Both the position numbers and the translations under genes were made by a program. Positions 52,701-60,739 of a DNA stretch of 64,000 nucleotides are shown in pieces; position 1 is the stretch's first letter; each line of letters begins with the position of its first letter. A model generated the notes under the pieces. It did not search any database and was not told the origin of the DNA. It saw only the letters and a program-made list of their open reading frames with translations. This stretch comes from Planctomycetota bacterium (GTDB lineage: Bacteria > Planctomycetota > Phycisphaerae > Sedimentisphaerales > Anaerobacaceae), in the NCBI GenBank assembly GCA_022563885.1, contig JADFMM010000001.1:27412-91411 (forward strand). The letters run 5' to 3'.

Positions 52701-53432
52701 CAAATGAAAGAGGCTCTGCGCTCGCTCGAGCTTGGCGCCGGCGGCGGCCAGCCGGTCTTGCACGCTCCGCCACTGCGCATTCGCGTAGTCACTGTCCGGC
52801 AGGTCGGCGGCACGTGCCAGGGCCAGGGCCCGCTCACGCCAGCGCCGAGGGCTCACCTGCCCTTCCAGAAAATCGTGAATGCCGATGATGCCCGAGGGGA
52901 AGCCCGTGGGTCCCTGCAAGTTTCGCTGATAGAACAGTTCGGGCAATGCCTCCGCCAGCGACGGCTCCCGCCAGGCCCATTCGAGGGTCTCCTCCAGCGC
53001 TTCCGATTTCAACAGGCACTGTTCGTCGCTGTCCATCAGGCGAAAGCTCGGATCCAAGCCCAACAGGTGAAAGTGGTCCGTGATCAGACGCTTGCAGAAC
53101 GCATGAATCGTACTGATATCGGCCGACGGCAGGAGCAATACCTCCCGCTGTAGGTGCCGATAGCGCGGGTCCTTCTGTGCCTGGGCCGTCAACTGCCGGC
53201 GAATCCGCAGGGACATCTCTTCCGCCGCCGCTTCGGTGAAGGTGAGGATGAGCATGTTCAAGATGCCCGTCTGCCCCTGCGACTCGCTCAAAAGCGACAG
53301 ACAGCGACTAGACAGGACGGCCGTCTTGCCCGTGCCCGCGGAGGCCGCCACCAGCACATCCGAGCCGCGCCAGGCAATGGCCCGCTTCTGACCCTCGGTC
53401 CACTGAACTGTTTCACTCAGGGGCTCACTCAT
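49716..53432 (-). CDS. addA: ATP-dependent helicase/nuclease subunit A
   Basis: 1238-residue UvrD-like superfamily 1 helicase fused to a RecB-type nuclease. It works with AddB to resect double-strand breaks for RecA-dependent repair. Seen: Q-motif region TEGQKRAIAW, Walker A AASAGTGKTAVLSSRC, DEYQDINAVQE (Walker B), GDVKQSIYAFRGAQP, NFRST, TSVHKSKGLEFPVVILAELN, YVALTRARDRLIL, and the C-terminal nuclease motif GIADMVVLTDQGAQVIDFKTDRV. It overlaps addB by 8 bases and is the second gene of the pair. The length is typical of AddA. Confidence 0.95.
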   Translation of the reverse strand: MSEPLSETVQWTEGQKRAIAWRGSDVLVAASAGTGKTAVLSSRCLSLLSESQGQTGILNMLILTFTEAAAEEMSLRIRRQLTAQAQKDPRYRHLQREVLLLPSADISTIHAFCKRLITDHFHLLGLDPSFRLMDSDEQCLLKSEALEETLEWAWREPSLAEALPELFYQRNLQGPTGFPSGIIGIHDFLEGQVSPRRWRERALALARAADLPDSDYANAQWRSVQDRLAAAGAKLERAQSLFHLHGGTGTSAAVALVTWVEEMQGRLKRRAFDGCVEALLSFKKPRVTKPKGCDEEWARQIQALIKRAVDEISGLRDWAVLCPDYRDRMAAPVLRQTETLLGLARQFSLDYRRLKRRSNCLDFADLEHLALKLLVEPDPADPDALKSTDIALALRRQYHHIFVDEYQDINAVQETLIGALARGDNLFAVGDVKQSIYAFRGAQPQLFLARLAQAEPSPERGQGQALRVDLNTNFRSTPGILACVNHLFARLMSVESAGMAYDAGARFTVPPAAAEADTDAACGPALEFHLLEDLPAGPTEGPTEPSSEEAWSVSSRQRQAALVARRIRQVMGLEEGESPYQVFDKARGCRRDLRFGDIAILMRSPAKRVDDYLRILRLAGIPVTCPGASGYFEATEIGEMLSLLKVLDNPQRDIEFVSFLRGSLGAVTDTELAEIALLGRTQQKRLAFSEQVELYCEGGTDRRLVAKLRSLLQQLDRWRQAAREGTLADLIWDVLSGGRLLALVQALPGAELRRANLLKFHDRAIQFSGFASSRGAPSLRRFVEFIEQLQAAGADWSSAEPPALERDAVQITSVHKSKGLEFPVVILAELNSPFSSKDSTDDLLSSADQGIGLQVVEKQTGLRLPSLAHQVIAEERRAVAMAEEMRVLYVALTRARDRLILTGSCKAQEVRDLLGTLNVTAACVDHDLLRSSRCLMQWLIAGFADQRSLWEAVGLETTGQRLTGELMEAHYYDPAKLSSLSRWIRTVEAEQDPPCAEAGEVKADALVESLKKSLLWEYPHAATTRMAAKRTVSQLLHAAEGEEKTEPYRPTEFSFAEDHDSKLRQRAIGTGTHWVLSRIPLEAPVTRAAVDRLIQGDVESGALAAETAGLIEVEPILDFFAGPLGKLALDSGNRVLREWPFTVRIVVGDGDPFATHTAGYDSQIVQGIADMVVLTDQGAQVIDFKTDRVTVEQIQGRASFYRDQLVLYGRAVEKCIECPVRGLWLYFLAVGRAVEIVP

Positions 53433-56400
53433 GCCCTGCAGCCCCCGCCAGCGTTTCCAGCACCTCGGCCTTCGTCTTCGTGCTCAGAAAAATCGGCTCG
53501 TGGCGTTGCCAGTCGAATCGGCACACCGTTCGGTAATCGCAGTGGCTGCAGGGTGTTTCATTGCCATGTCGCACCGGCCGGATGTCGATCTGCCCCGCCA
53601 TCAGTCGGGTGGCCAGGTCCTTTATCTTGCCGTCCACGAACTCTCGCACCAGGGCAAAGTCACGCGGCTGTAAGACGCCGCGTTGCAAATAGCTGCCATA
53701 GGGGTCGCTATCGGCCTTCACGTAGAAGTTGTAGTAGCGACTGTCCTTTTGGGCGGCCGCATCCAAGTGGGACGCGATATCACCGGCGAAGATTCCTCTA
53801 GCCTTGCGGCCAAATGCGTCGCGTTCCCTTGCCATGTCACTCAGCCTGCCGACCGGGGCGGACGCCTCCACCGGCAGGAAAAATGCCCCCGCCGTTCGAC
53901 CCGCCATCCCGGACTGCGCCAACGCGTTCAGGTAGATCACCAGTTGCAGGTCGAGGCCATGGTAGAGCTTGGACCAGTTAACCGCCTTTTCCTTCCGTTT
54001 GTAGTCGAACACGATGGCAGTACTTTGACCCCCAATGGTACAGGTATCGACCCGGTCGATCTTGCCATGCAGCCTGATCGTCCGGGTCGGCGACAACGCG
54101 ATCTCATAGGGTCCCAGGTCACTGTCCGCCCCGCCAAAACTGGCCTCGGTCCGGATCGGTCGAAACTGCCCGGCACGGATCATCTCGAGGATGTCACGCG
54201 TTGCCGCCTTCAGAACCTCTTTGGCAGACGTCACCAGAAACGCATTGGTTTGACTGCGCCCCATGAAATCGGACCAGTAGCGATTCTCCTGCAAGACTCG
54301 CTCAATGATCGCACCCACCTCTTCCCATAGTGCGTCCTCATCAATCTCCTCCCAATCCGCCTGCCGGCGGATCCTCTCTGAAATCCACAGCTCCAGCACT
54401 CGGTGATAGAAGTTGCCCAGGTCGACCGGCTGCAAGCTAAACGTCTGGCGGGGCCGCAAGGCCAGCACATACTTGGCAAAGTACTGATAGGGACAGGCCG
54501 CATAGACGCCCAGACGAGTCGCCGAGGTATCGAGGTCTTGCCCGAACAGCCGCTGGACCACATCGGCGCTGAGCGTTGCCTCATGGGTGAAAGTGGCGGC
54601 CTTGCCCATGACCTCCCCCACCTCCGCGAGGCGTTCGTCTCGGCTCAGCAGGTCCACAATGGTCCCAGCCGCCGGCTGATCCCTGAGCCGACGACACAGC
54701 TGCTCCGCCCATTCCTGGACGCTGTGCAGGGCATGGGAGCCCGAGGGCGTGCCCTCTGTGAAGGTCTCTTGGACATCCGTAAAGAGTGAGATCAACTCGT
54801 CGACGAACTGCGAACGGACGCCCGCATTGCCCTTCTCATCGGCGAGGGGGTAGGTGACGAAGAGCTGCTCGGAGGCCCGGGTAAACGCAATATAGGCCAG
54901 ATAGCGGTGCTGACGCAACACATGCAAGGTACCTCCCGTCAAGATCAAGCCACCGGCTTCGGCGACGTCACGGTCCTGATCCGTCAGCACGCCACTGCCC
55001 TTGAGGGCGGCGGGAAACTGTCGCTGGGTCGTTCCCACCAGAAAGACCACCCTCACGTCGGGGTGACGACTCCGTTCAATCGACCCCACCAACACCTGAT
55101 CCATGCTGGGGGGGATCTGAGCCAAGGTCATCTGGCGGAAGGCATCCAACAAGAGGGAACTATAGAACTCGGCCGGATACCGCTGCTCACCAAAGACCAG
55201 CAGCAGTTCCTCCACGATGTCCATGGTGGCCTGGTAGAACTGATGTTGCCGATCCGCCCGGGCCAGATCGCCCTGGGCCTGGGACTGTCTGACCAGGTGC
55301 CGGATCGCCTCCGAAACCTCGAGGCCGTTGAGAAATGCAAACAGGGCCTCGACAAACTCTCGGGCGCTCACCATCTGATCGGACGGCCCGTCTAGACGCA
55401 GCGACTCACGCAGCTTCTTCAGCGGCCGACAGATGCGGCGGCGCGTGGCGTTGAGCGTCTGCTCATCAAAGCCGGCAGGATCCCCAGCCGCGAAGGACCA
55501 ATCCGCCTGGGCCAACCAGTCACCGGCGCCGATACCAAAGGCCACGCAGTAGTTCTCCAGGGTATCGATCTCCTGCCGACGGACATCGGCTAGCGAGGTC
55601 CGTAAATAGGTCAGCACTTCAGATGTGCTGAAGCCCTCCGTCACGATGTTCAGGGCGGATCGAATCAGCATCGCACAGGGGTGCTGATCCATAGCGCGTT
55701 GCTTGTCGATAAAGAAGGGGATACGGTGATCCGAAAAGTAGGCATAGACATAGGGTTCGTAGCGGCCCAGATCGGAGACGATGACCGCAATGTCACGGTA
55801 ACGGTATCCACCCACCTGTACCAGTTCGCGGATCTTTCCCGCCACGAACTGACACTCCGCCCGCGCGTCGGCCGCGCCAATGCAGTGGACACGATCCTCG
55901 GCAGAACACCGCCCGACATCGGTCTGGAAAATGGACCGCTCGATGTGCGCCAGGGGAGGGCATGCGGCGAAACGCCGTGCCGATTGGAGAACGCGTGCCT
56001 CTCTGGGCTGCAGCTTCAATTCCCTCAGAATCCCGCACAACTCTCCATAGGTCGCCCGGGTCGGCGCAAACAGATCCAAGGGCTCCTGTGCAGCGGGGGC
56101 ACGGGTGAACGCCATCCCCCGCGGATCCAGGCAGAGTGCCAGCACCGTCTCCTGGGCGACCGCCAGCATCTCGCGCAGTAAGAGGAGCTCAGCGGTCGAG
56201 AATCCGGAGAATCCATCCACCCACAGGCGAGCGCCCCTGACCAGAGGACTCTCGGCCACTGCCGCGCGGGCCTCCCAGAGCTGTCGATTGGGATCGATGA
56301 ACCGCCCCTCGACCCGTGAGAGGTAGGCCTCGTAGATGAGCCGGATGTCGGCGAATTTGCAGAACTGCGTCTGATCTCGATAGAGGTCATGGGTCTGATC

Positions 56401-56823
56401 CAAGAATCTCTCGATATCCTCCGGGCCCAGGGCGGCCCGTTGCAGTTCCTCCAGGGTCTCGGTCAACTGTCGGACGAATCCCATCGACATCGCCGACGCC
56501 GCAAAGACCTGAAGTCTGTCCAAATGCTCCTTGAGAATCTGCTGTACGACCATCTGACGTCCCAAGGCCGATAGCCTGGTCTTGGTCGCGTGCTTACCCA
56601 ACAGTTGGTACTGCAAACGCTCGAAGGAGAGGACCGAGAGGCGATCAAATCCCGCAATGTCCGGGTGGGATAGAACGGCTCGCTCCGCCTGAAAGGAGGC
56701 CTGCTCGGGGACTAGCAGCAGCAGCGAACCAGTCTCCTTTTTTTTCAGTTCGGCACAGATCGCATCGATGCAATAACGCGTCTTGCCGGTCCCGCTGCGA
56801 CCCAGAACAAATTGAACTCCCAT
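53425..56823 (-). CDS. addB: ATP-dependent helicase/nuclease subunit B
   Basis: 1132 residues, the partner of AddA. Walker A is FVLGRSGTGKTRY near the start, followed by VPEQASFQAERAV. The C-terminal RecB-like nuclease domain has IVFDYKRKEKAVNW. The four Fe-S cysteines of AddB-type nucleases are present: one in the upstream AACPYQYFAKYVLALR segment and three in ETPCSHCDYRTVCRFDW. Both subunits therefore keep a nuclease site, as in true AddAB rather than RecBCD. It is the first gene of the operon; the start ATG at 56823 has a weak ribosome binding site. Confidence 0.93.
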   Translation of the reverse strand: MGVQFVLGRSGTGKTRYCIDAICAELKKKETGSLLLLVPEQASFQAERAVLSHPDIAGFDRLSVLSFERLQYQLLGKHATKTRLSALGRQMVVQQILKEHLDRLQVFAASAMSMGFVRQLTETLEELQRAALGPEDIERFLDQTHDLYRDQTQFCKFADIRLIYEAYLSRVEGRFIDPNRQLWEARAAVAESPLVRGARLWVDGFSGFSTAELLLLREMLAVAQETVLALCLDPRGMAFTRAPAAQEPLDLFAPTRATYGELCGILRELKLQPREARVLQSARRFAACPPLAHIERSIFQTDVGRCSAEDRVHCIGAADARAECQFVAGKIRELVQVGGYRYRDIAVIVSDLGRYEPYVYAYFSDHRIPFFIDKQRAMDQHPCAMLIRSALNIVTEGFSTSEVLTYLRTSLADVRRQEIDTLENYCVAFGIGAGDWLAQADWSFAAGDPAGFDEQTLNATRRRICRPLKKLRESLRLDGPSDQMVSAREFVEALFAFLNGLEVSEAIRHLVRQSQAQGDLARADRQHQFYQATMDIVEELLLVFGEQRYPAEFYSSLLLDAFRQMTLAQIPPSMDQVLVGSIERSRHPDVRVVFLVGTTQRQFPAALKGSGVLTDQDRDVAEAGGLILTGGTLHVLRQHRYLAYIAFTRASEQLFVTYPLADEKGNAGVRSQFVDELISLFTDVQETFTEGTPSGSHALHSVQEWAEQLCRRLRDQPAAGTIVDLLSRDERLAEVGEVMGKAATFTHEATLSADVVQRLFGQDLDTSATRLGVYAACPYQYFAKYVLALRPRQTFSLQPVDLGNFYHRVLELWISERIRRQADWEEIDEDALWEEVGAIIERVLQENRYWSDFMGRSQTNAFLVTSAKEVLKAATRDILEMIRAGQFRPIRTEASFGGADSDLGPYEIALSPTRTIRLHGKIDRVDTCTIGGQSTAIVFDYKRKEKAVNWSKLYHGLDLQLVIYLNALAQSGMAGRTAGAFFLPVEASAPVGRLSDMARERDAFGRKARGIFAGDIASHLDAAAQKDSRYYNFYVKADSDPYGSYLQRGVLQPRDFALVREFVDGKIKDLATRLMAGQIDIRPVRHGNETPCSHCDYRTVCRFDWQRHEPIFLSTKTKAEVLETLAGAAGHE

Positions 56824-56904
56824 AGGACAATCCCTGTCATCAACACCATAGCCTGGGCATCTTTCTTACCACAGTTAGGATGGGACTTCAATGTGGGGGT
56901 GTGA

Positions 56905-56940
56905 GTCGGTGGGTCGGTGGGTCGGTGGGTCGGTAGTCGG
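56905..56940 (+). repeat. Short G-rich tandem repeat
   Basis: Four tandem copies of the 8-base unit GGTGGGTC or close variants (GTCGGTGG phase). This puts several GG and GGG runs on the plus strand, upstream of addB (divergent) and msrBA. It could form a two- or three-layer G-quadruplex. Confidence 0.6.
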
Positions 56941-57079
56941 CGATCGGTTCAGGCCGCACACCGATTACTGATTACTGCCTTTCCCCGCCCGGAGCGAGAC
57001 CGGTATTATCTTTGCTTTTTCCAGGGGTTTTTGTTAAATAGTGCGTGAACCTGCAAATAGATAAAGGGATATAGTCAGA

Positions 57080-58105
57080 ATGAAGAAACCGACCCAATAC
57101 AAACTGATGATCCTGTTGGGAATTGGCGGCCTGACTTGGACCGTCGTGAGCCTGACAAGCGTAGGCCAAAGCACGCAAACCGAAAAAGATTTCAACGTAC
57201 ACAAGGCCAAAAACGCCCCGCAGCAGAAGTCCCCCCGGAAGGCAAACATGGAACTCAAAGAATTGACCAAAAAAGAGGCCAACGTCATCCTGCACCGAGG
57301 CACGGAACCTGCCTTCAGCGGCAAGTTTGTCAAGCACGATGAAGAAGGCATCTACACCTGCAGGCAATGCGGAGAAGAGCTTTTCCACAGTAGTTCGAAA
57401 TTCGATTCGCGCAGTGGGTGGCCGAGCTTCGACGATCAGATTACCGACAGCGTGTCGTCAAAGCGCGATGCCGACGGACGACGCGCCGAGATTGTCTGTG
57501 CCGCCTGCGACGGTCATCTGGGGCATGTATTCATCGGAGAACTGATGACGGACAAAGACACTCGCTACTGCGTCAATTCCCTCTCGCTTGACTTCGCGCC
57601 CCAGGCCGACACAGAGACCACCGAAACGGCCGTTTTTGCGGGAGGCTGCTTCTGGGGGATCGAACACCTCATGAAGCAGGAGCCCGGCGTCCTATCGACC
57701 AGCGTGGGCTACACCGGTGGCCCCGGCAAGAGCAAACCGACCTACGAGCAGGTGTGTACCAAGAAAACGGGTCACGCCGAGGCCATTGAGATCCTCTTCG
57801 ACCCCAACGTCGTGAGTTATGAAAAACTGGCCAAACTCTTCTTCGAGATCCACGACTTCACGCAACTTAATCGACAGGGCCCGGACATCGGGTCTCAGTA
57901 CCGTTCGGCCGTCTTCTACCACTCCGAGGCACAACATCAGACCCTCAACACGATCCTCGAGACGCTGAAGCAGAAAGGCTACGACGTCAAGACCGAACTC
58001 GTCCCTGCCAGCCAGTATTGGGCGGCCGAGGTGTATCACCAGGACTACTACACCAAGACCGGGAAAGCCCCCTACTGTCACGTCCATAAGAAGATATTTG
58101 ACTAG
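57080..58105 (+). CDS. msrBA: Fused peptide-methionine sulfoxide reductase MsrB-MsrA
   Basis: 341 residues that repair both stereoisomers of methionine sulfoxide. The N-terminal membrane anchor or signal (YKLMILLGIGGLTWTVVSLTSVG) suggests action outside the cytoplasm. MsrB domain about 57-175: zinc cysteines 94/97 and 140/143, SGWPSFDDQI, and catalytic Cys164 in RYCVNSLSLDF. MsrA domain about 180-341: catalytic Cys190 in FAGGCFWGIEH, then YTGG, GHAEAIEILFDP and GPDIGSQYRS. The B-then-A order is the reverse of the common MsrA-MsrB fusion but is known in several phyla. The stop TAG is part of the palindromic repeat that fills the gap to the convergent peptidase gene. Confidence 0.95.
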   Translation: MKKPTQYKLMILLGIGGLTWTVVSLTSVGQSTQTEKDFNVHKAKNAPQQKSPRKANMELKELTKKEANVILHRGTEPAFSGKFVKHDEEGIYTCRQCGEELFHSSSKFDSRSGWPSFDDQITDSVSSKRDADGRRAEIVCAACDGHLGHVFIGELMTDKDTRYCVNSLSLDFAPQADTETTETAVFAGGCFWGIEHLMKQEPGVLSTSVGYTGGPGKSKPTYEQVCTKKTGHAEAIEILFDPNVVSYEKLAKLFFEIHDFTQLNRQGPDIGSQYRSAVFYHSEAQHQTLNTILETLKQKGYDVKTELVPASQYWAAEVYHQDYYTKTGKAPYCHVHKKIFD

Positions 58106-58266
58106 GCTCTTTCTTGACGACTCCATCGTCGGCCCGAGAGCGAGCCATTTTTTTGGCTGGCAAAGACAGCGAAGCAGGCGATGTTGGTTTTATCGTCGAT
58201 GGAGCTGGATGCAGCCAGGTGAAAAAAGGGCCGCTCGAAGCCAGATCGGGGTTTCAGACAGAGCCT
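58104..58266. repeat. Palindromic repeat, AGGCTCTGTCTGAAA family, between convergent stops
   Basis: Left end TAGGCTCTTTCTTGACGACTC; right end, read on the other strand, TGAGGCTCTGTCTGAAAC. It shares CCGAGAGCGAGCC, TGGCAAAGACAGCGAAGCAGG and TCGATGGAGC with the copy at 40468. It exactly spans the gap between the stop codons of msrBA and the M14 peptidase gene, each of which uses bases of a repeat terminus. Confidence 0.72.
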
Positions 58267-59063
58267 CAATAGTTCACCGCCACCATCATCGCCCTGCCAT
58301 AGCGGCTCCAGAGTTGATCTTCGCTCAGGGCGGAATCTCGCTTCAGCATCTCGAACGTGACAATGGGGATACCCAGGGTCTCGCCCGCATAGGCCCCCAA
58401 GGATCCCGGCCGAGAACCGAGTTTCTTCAGCGGAAGATCGCAGGCATCCGCCATGCTCTTGGCCAAATCGTAAGCGGGCCCGTCGTAATCGACACAGTTC
58501 AGAGGCTGGTGCAAGGTGACGATGCGGTTGGGTCGATACGTTTTGATGAGTCGGGCAATGAGCCTTGCCTCGGGCTCGGATTGACCCGACATGCCATGGG
58601 TGCTGTTGTTGACACGGTTGTTCGCGGCAAAATTGCGGTTCAAATCCACACCACGGGCATTGTGACGATTGCGGCGCGCCAGCCCATCGGGATTGGCCAC
58701 CGGCATGATGACGACCGTCTTGCCTTTGAGCAGATAGGGATGCTCCTGCAGATATCGGGACAGACGGCGCACCAGCGGTGTCCCCGCCGGCTCACTGCCA
58801 TGAAGCGAGGCAATGATCAAGATGCAGTCGGCTCCATTGCCGAGCGTCTGGTACATGATGAGCCGGTTCATCACAGACCGTCCGCCCACGTGGTGCTGGA
58901 CCGCGGGGAGAAGGGTCTCGAGGCTCGATTCTTCGTAGAGCATGTCGGCCCGCGGCAGACGACTGGACGATTGGCAGCCGCAAAGGAGGAACGCCCCCCA
59001 TAGACCGATCAACAAGCAGCACCCTGCACCCATCCGACTCAATTTGTATCCTGTTTTATCCAT
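58266..59063 (-). CDS. M14-family zinc carboxypeptidase lipoprotein (murein amidase-like)
   Basis: 265 residues. The N-terminal lipoprotein-like signal (LLIGLWGAFLLCGCQSSS, Cys30 as likely lipid site) places it in the periplasm or outer membrane. M14 catalytic set: zinc ligands His88 and Glu91 (SLHGSEPAG), RGVDLNRNFAAN with the substrate-binding Asn/Arg, zinc ligand His185 (TLHQPLN), and the general-base Glu in VTFEML. Short M14 proteins of this type (MpaA-like) cleave gamma-D-Glu-meso-DAP in murein tripeptides, so a role in peptidoglycan recycling is inferred. Convergent with msrBA across a palindromic repeat. Confidence 0.9.
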   Translation of the reverse strand: MDKTGYKLSRMGAGCCLLIGLWGAFLLCGCQSSSRLPRADMLYEESSLETLLPAVQHHVGGRSVMNRLIMYQTLGNGADCILIIASLHGSEPAGTPLVRRLSRYLQEHPYLLKGKTVVIMPVANPDGLARRNRHNARGVDLNRNFAANNRVNNSTHGMSGQSEPEARLIARLIKTYRPNRIVTLHQPLNCVDYDGPAYDLAKSMADACDLPLKKLGSRPGSLGAYAGETLGIPIVTFEMLKRDSALSEDQLWSRYGRAMMVAVNY

Positions 59064-59219
59064 AGGTACAGACTAGCCCCTGTTAACAATTGTGTGTTCT
59101 ATTTATCAAATCGGCAAGTATTAGTCAAAAACATAAGCAGAGCTGGAAAAACCCAGTGGGTCCACATCGGTCCCATTCCAAAATCGAGCCTGTTCCAGCG
59201 AAAGTCGGCACTCCCCACC

Positions 59220-59313
59220 GTTGTCGTTGTCTTAATCGAATCAGTAAGCGGCTTAATGAGAATGACGTTATCGATTACGACAACGACAAGCGCTTCGCTG
59301 ATCACGACAACGA
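59220..59313. repeat. Palindromic repeat, GTCGTAATCG family, copy 4
   Basis: Left arm GTTGTCGTTGTCTTAATCG, right arm CGATTACGACAACGAC, then GCGCTTCGCTGATCACGACAACG, which is also present in copy 1. It lies just upstream of lhgO, about 40 bases before its start. Confidence 0.7.
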
Positions 59314-59353
59314 ACCAGGCAGACAGTACCATTGCCCCATTTCTTCTCTTATA

Positions 59354-60589
59354 ATGCCCGCCATGCAACCGAAGACCGATTTCGACATCGCCATCATCGG
59401 TGCCGGCATTGTCGGCCTGGCGACCGCCTACAAGATCGCCCTGGCCCACCCCAGCCTGCGGATCTGCCTCTTCGAGAAGGAAAAGGAGATAGCCGCCCAC
59501 CAGACGGGCCACAACTCAGGCGTGATTCATTCCGGCCTCTATTACCAGCCCGGATCGATCAAGGCGAAGACCTGTCGTGAAGGCCGCCGGGAACTCGTGG
59601 AATTCGCTCAGAAACACCACATTCCCTTCGACATGTGCGGCAAGATCGTAGTGGCGACCCATCCCTCAGAGGTGGCCCGTCTCGACCAGCTCTATGAGCG
59701 CGCCCAAGCCAATCAGCTTGCGGGGGTCGAGAAGATCGACGCGCACCAGATCAAGGAGATCGAACCCGAATGTTCCGGCATCGCCGGCCTACGGGTCCCC
59801 TGTACCGGGATCATCGATTTCGTCCAGGTCGCCCGTACACTGGCCGAGCAGGTCCAGGCCATTCATGCGGAGAACCGCTTGAAGCTGGAGCACCGAGTCA
59901 TCGGTTTCGACCGACACGACTACTACACCAAGCTGGTCACCAACCAGGGCCCCTTCCGCGTCCGCAACATCGTCAACTGCGCCGGCCTGCAGAGTGACCG
60001 CATCGCCGACCTGGTGGATGTCCGACTGGACATGAGAATCGTCCCCTTTCGCGGAGAGTACCACCAGCTCATCGGCGCGGCCAAGGACAAGGTCAAGCAC
60101 CTGATCTACCCCGTCCCGGACCCCCGGTTTCCCTTCCTGGGCGTTCACTTCACCCGCACTATCGGCGGCGAGGTGGAATGTGGCCCCAACGCCGTCTTCT
60201 CCTGGAAGCGGGAAGGCTACCACCGCCTCTCCTTCGATTTTCGGGACAGTTGGGATGCCCTCTCCTTCGCAGGCACACGCGCCCTCTTCCGGAAAAACCT
60301 CCGCTATGGGATCCGCGAATACGCCCAATCGCTCTGCAAGCCCCTGCTCGTCCGCCAGTTAAAACGCCTGATCCCCTCCGTTACCTCAGCAGACCTCCAG
60401 CGGGGACATTGCGGCGTTCGGGCCCAGGCCGTCTCCCGCAACGGGGAACCCGTCGACGACTTCAAGATCGAGCATCAGCACAACTTTATCCATGTGCTCA
60501 ATGCCCCCTCACCCGCCGCCACGGCCGCGCTGGCCATCGGGAGCCATATCCAGGCCTTGTGCACCAGTCGTTTCAACCTCAAGGGATAG
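59354..60589 (+). CDS. lhgO: L-2-hydroxyglutarate oxidase/dehydrogenase
   Basis: FAD-dependent oxidation of L-2-hydroxyglutarate to 2-oxoglutarate. About 411 residues from ATG 59354 (or ATG 59363). The FAD-binding start is DIAIIGAGIVGLATAYKIA, with FEKEKEIAAHQTGHNSGVIHSGLYYQPGSIKAKTC, the hallmark of the LhgO/YgaF group within the DAO family. Later come RNIVNCAGLQSDRIADL, FRGEYHQL, PFLGVHFTRTIGGEVECGPNAV and the final HVLNAPSPAATAALAIG. No ribosome binding site precedes either ATG; a TATAAT at 59350-59355 overlaps the first, so a leaderless transcript is possible. The palindromic repeat just upstream may carry the promoter. Confidence 0.92.
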   Translation: MPAMQPKTDFDIAIIGAGIVGLATAYKIALAHPSLRICLFEKEKEIAAHQTGHNSGVIHSGLYYQPGSIKAKTCREGRRELVEFAQKHHIPFDMCGKIVVATHPSEVARLDQLYERAQANQLAGVEKIDAHQIKEIEPECSGIAGLRVPCTGIIDFVQVARTLAEQVQAIHAENRLKLEHRVIGFDRHDYYTKLVTNQGPFRVRNIVNCAGLQSDRIADLVDVRLDMRIVPFRGEYHQLIGAAKDKVKHLIYPVPDPRFPFLGVHFTRTIGGEVECGPNAVFSWKREGYHRLSFDFRDSWDALSFAGTRALFRKNLRYGIREYAQSLCKPLLVRQLKRLIPSVTSADLQRGHCGVRAQAVSRNGEPVDDFKIEHQHNFIHVLNAPSPAATAALAIGSHIQALCTSRFNLKG

Positions 60590-60625
60590 GAGGCCATCTG
60601 CGTCGTCCGGAAGAAGAAAAACAAC

Positions 60626-60701
60626 TCTCACAGAGCCGCGGAGACACGGAGAAAACAGTCTACAAACCAATAAATCTCTGTGTCCTAGTGCCTCCGTGAG
60701 A
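60626..60701. repeat. Palindromic repeat, CTCTCACAGAG family, copy 1
   Basis: CTCTCACAGAGCCGCGGAGA and the following CACGGAGA pair imperfectly (about 21 of 28) with TCTCTGTGTCCTAGTGCCTC-CGTGAGAG. A 20-base loop separates the arms. It lies between lhgO and priA. Confidence 0.7.
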
Positions 60702-60739
60702 GACAGGTTTCGATATCAACTTCAGAGAAATACCCAGCA

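Noticed and set aside
59332..59355. TTGCCC / TATAAT as a full promoter for lhgO
   Set aside because: The spacer is only 12 bases and the -10 box overlaps the first ATG; it is noted only as a possible leaderless start.
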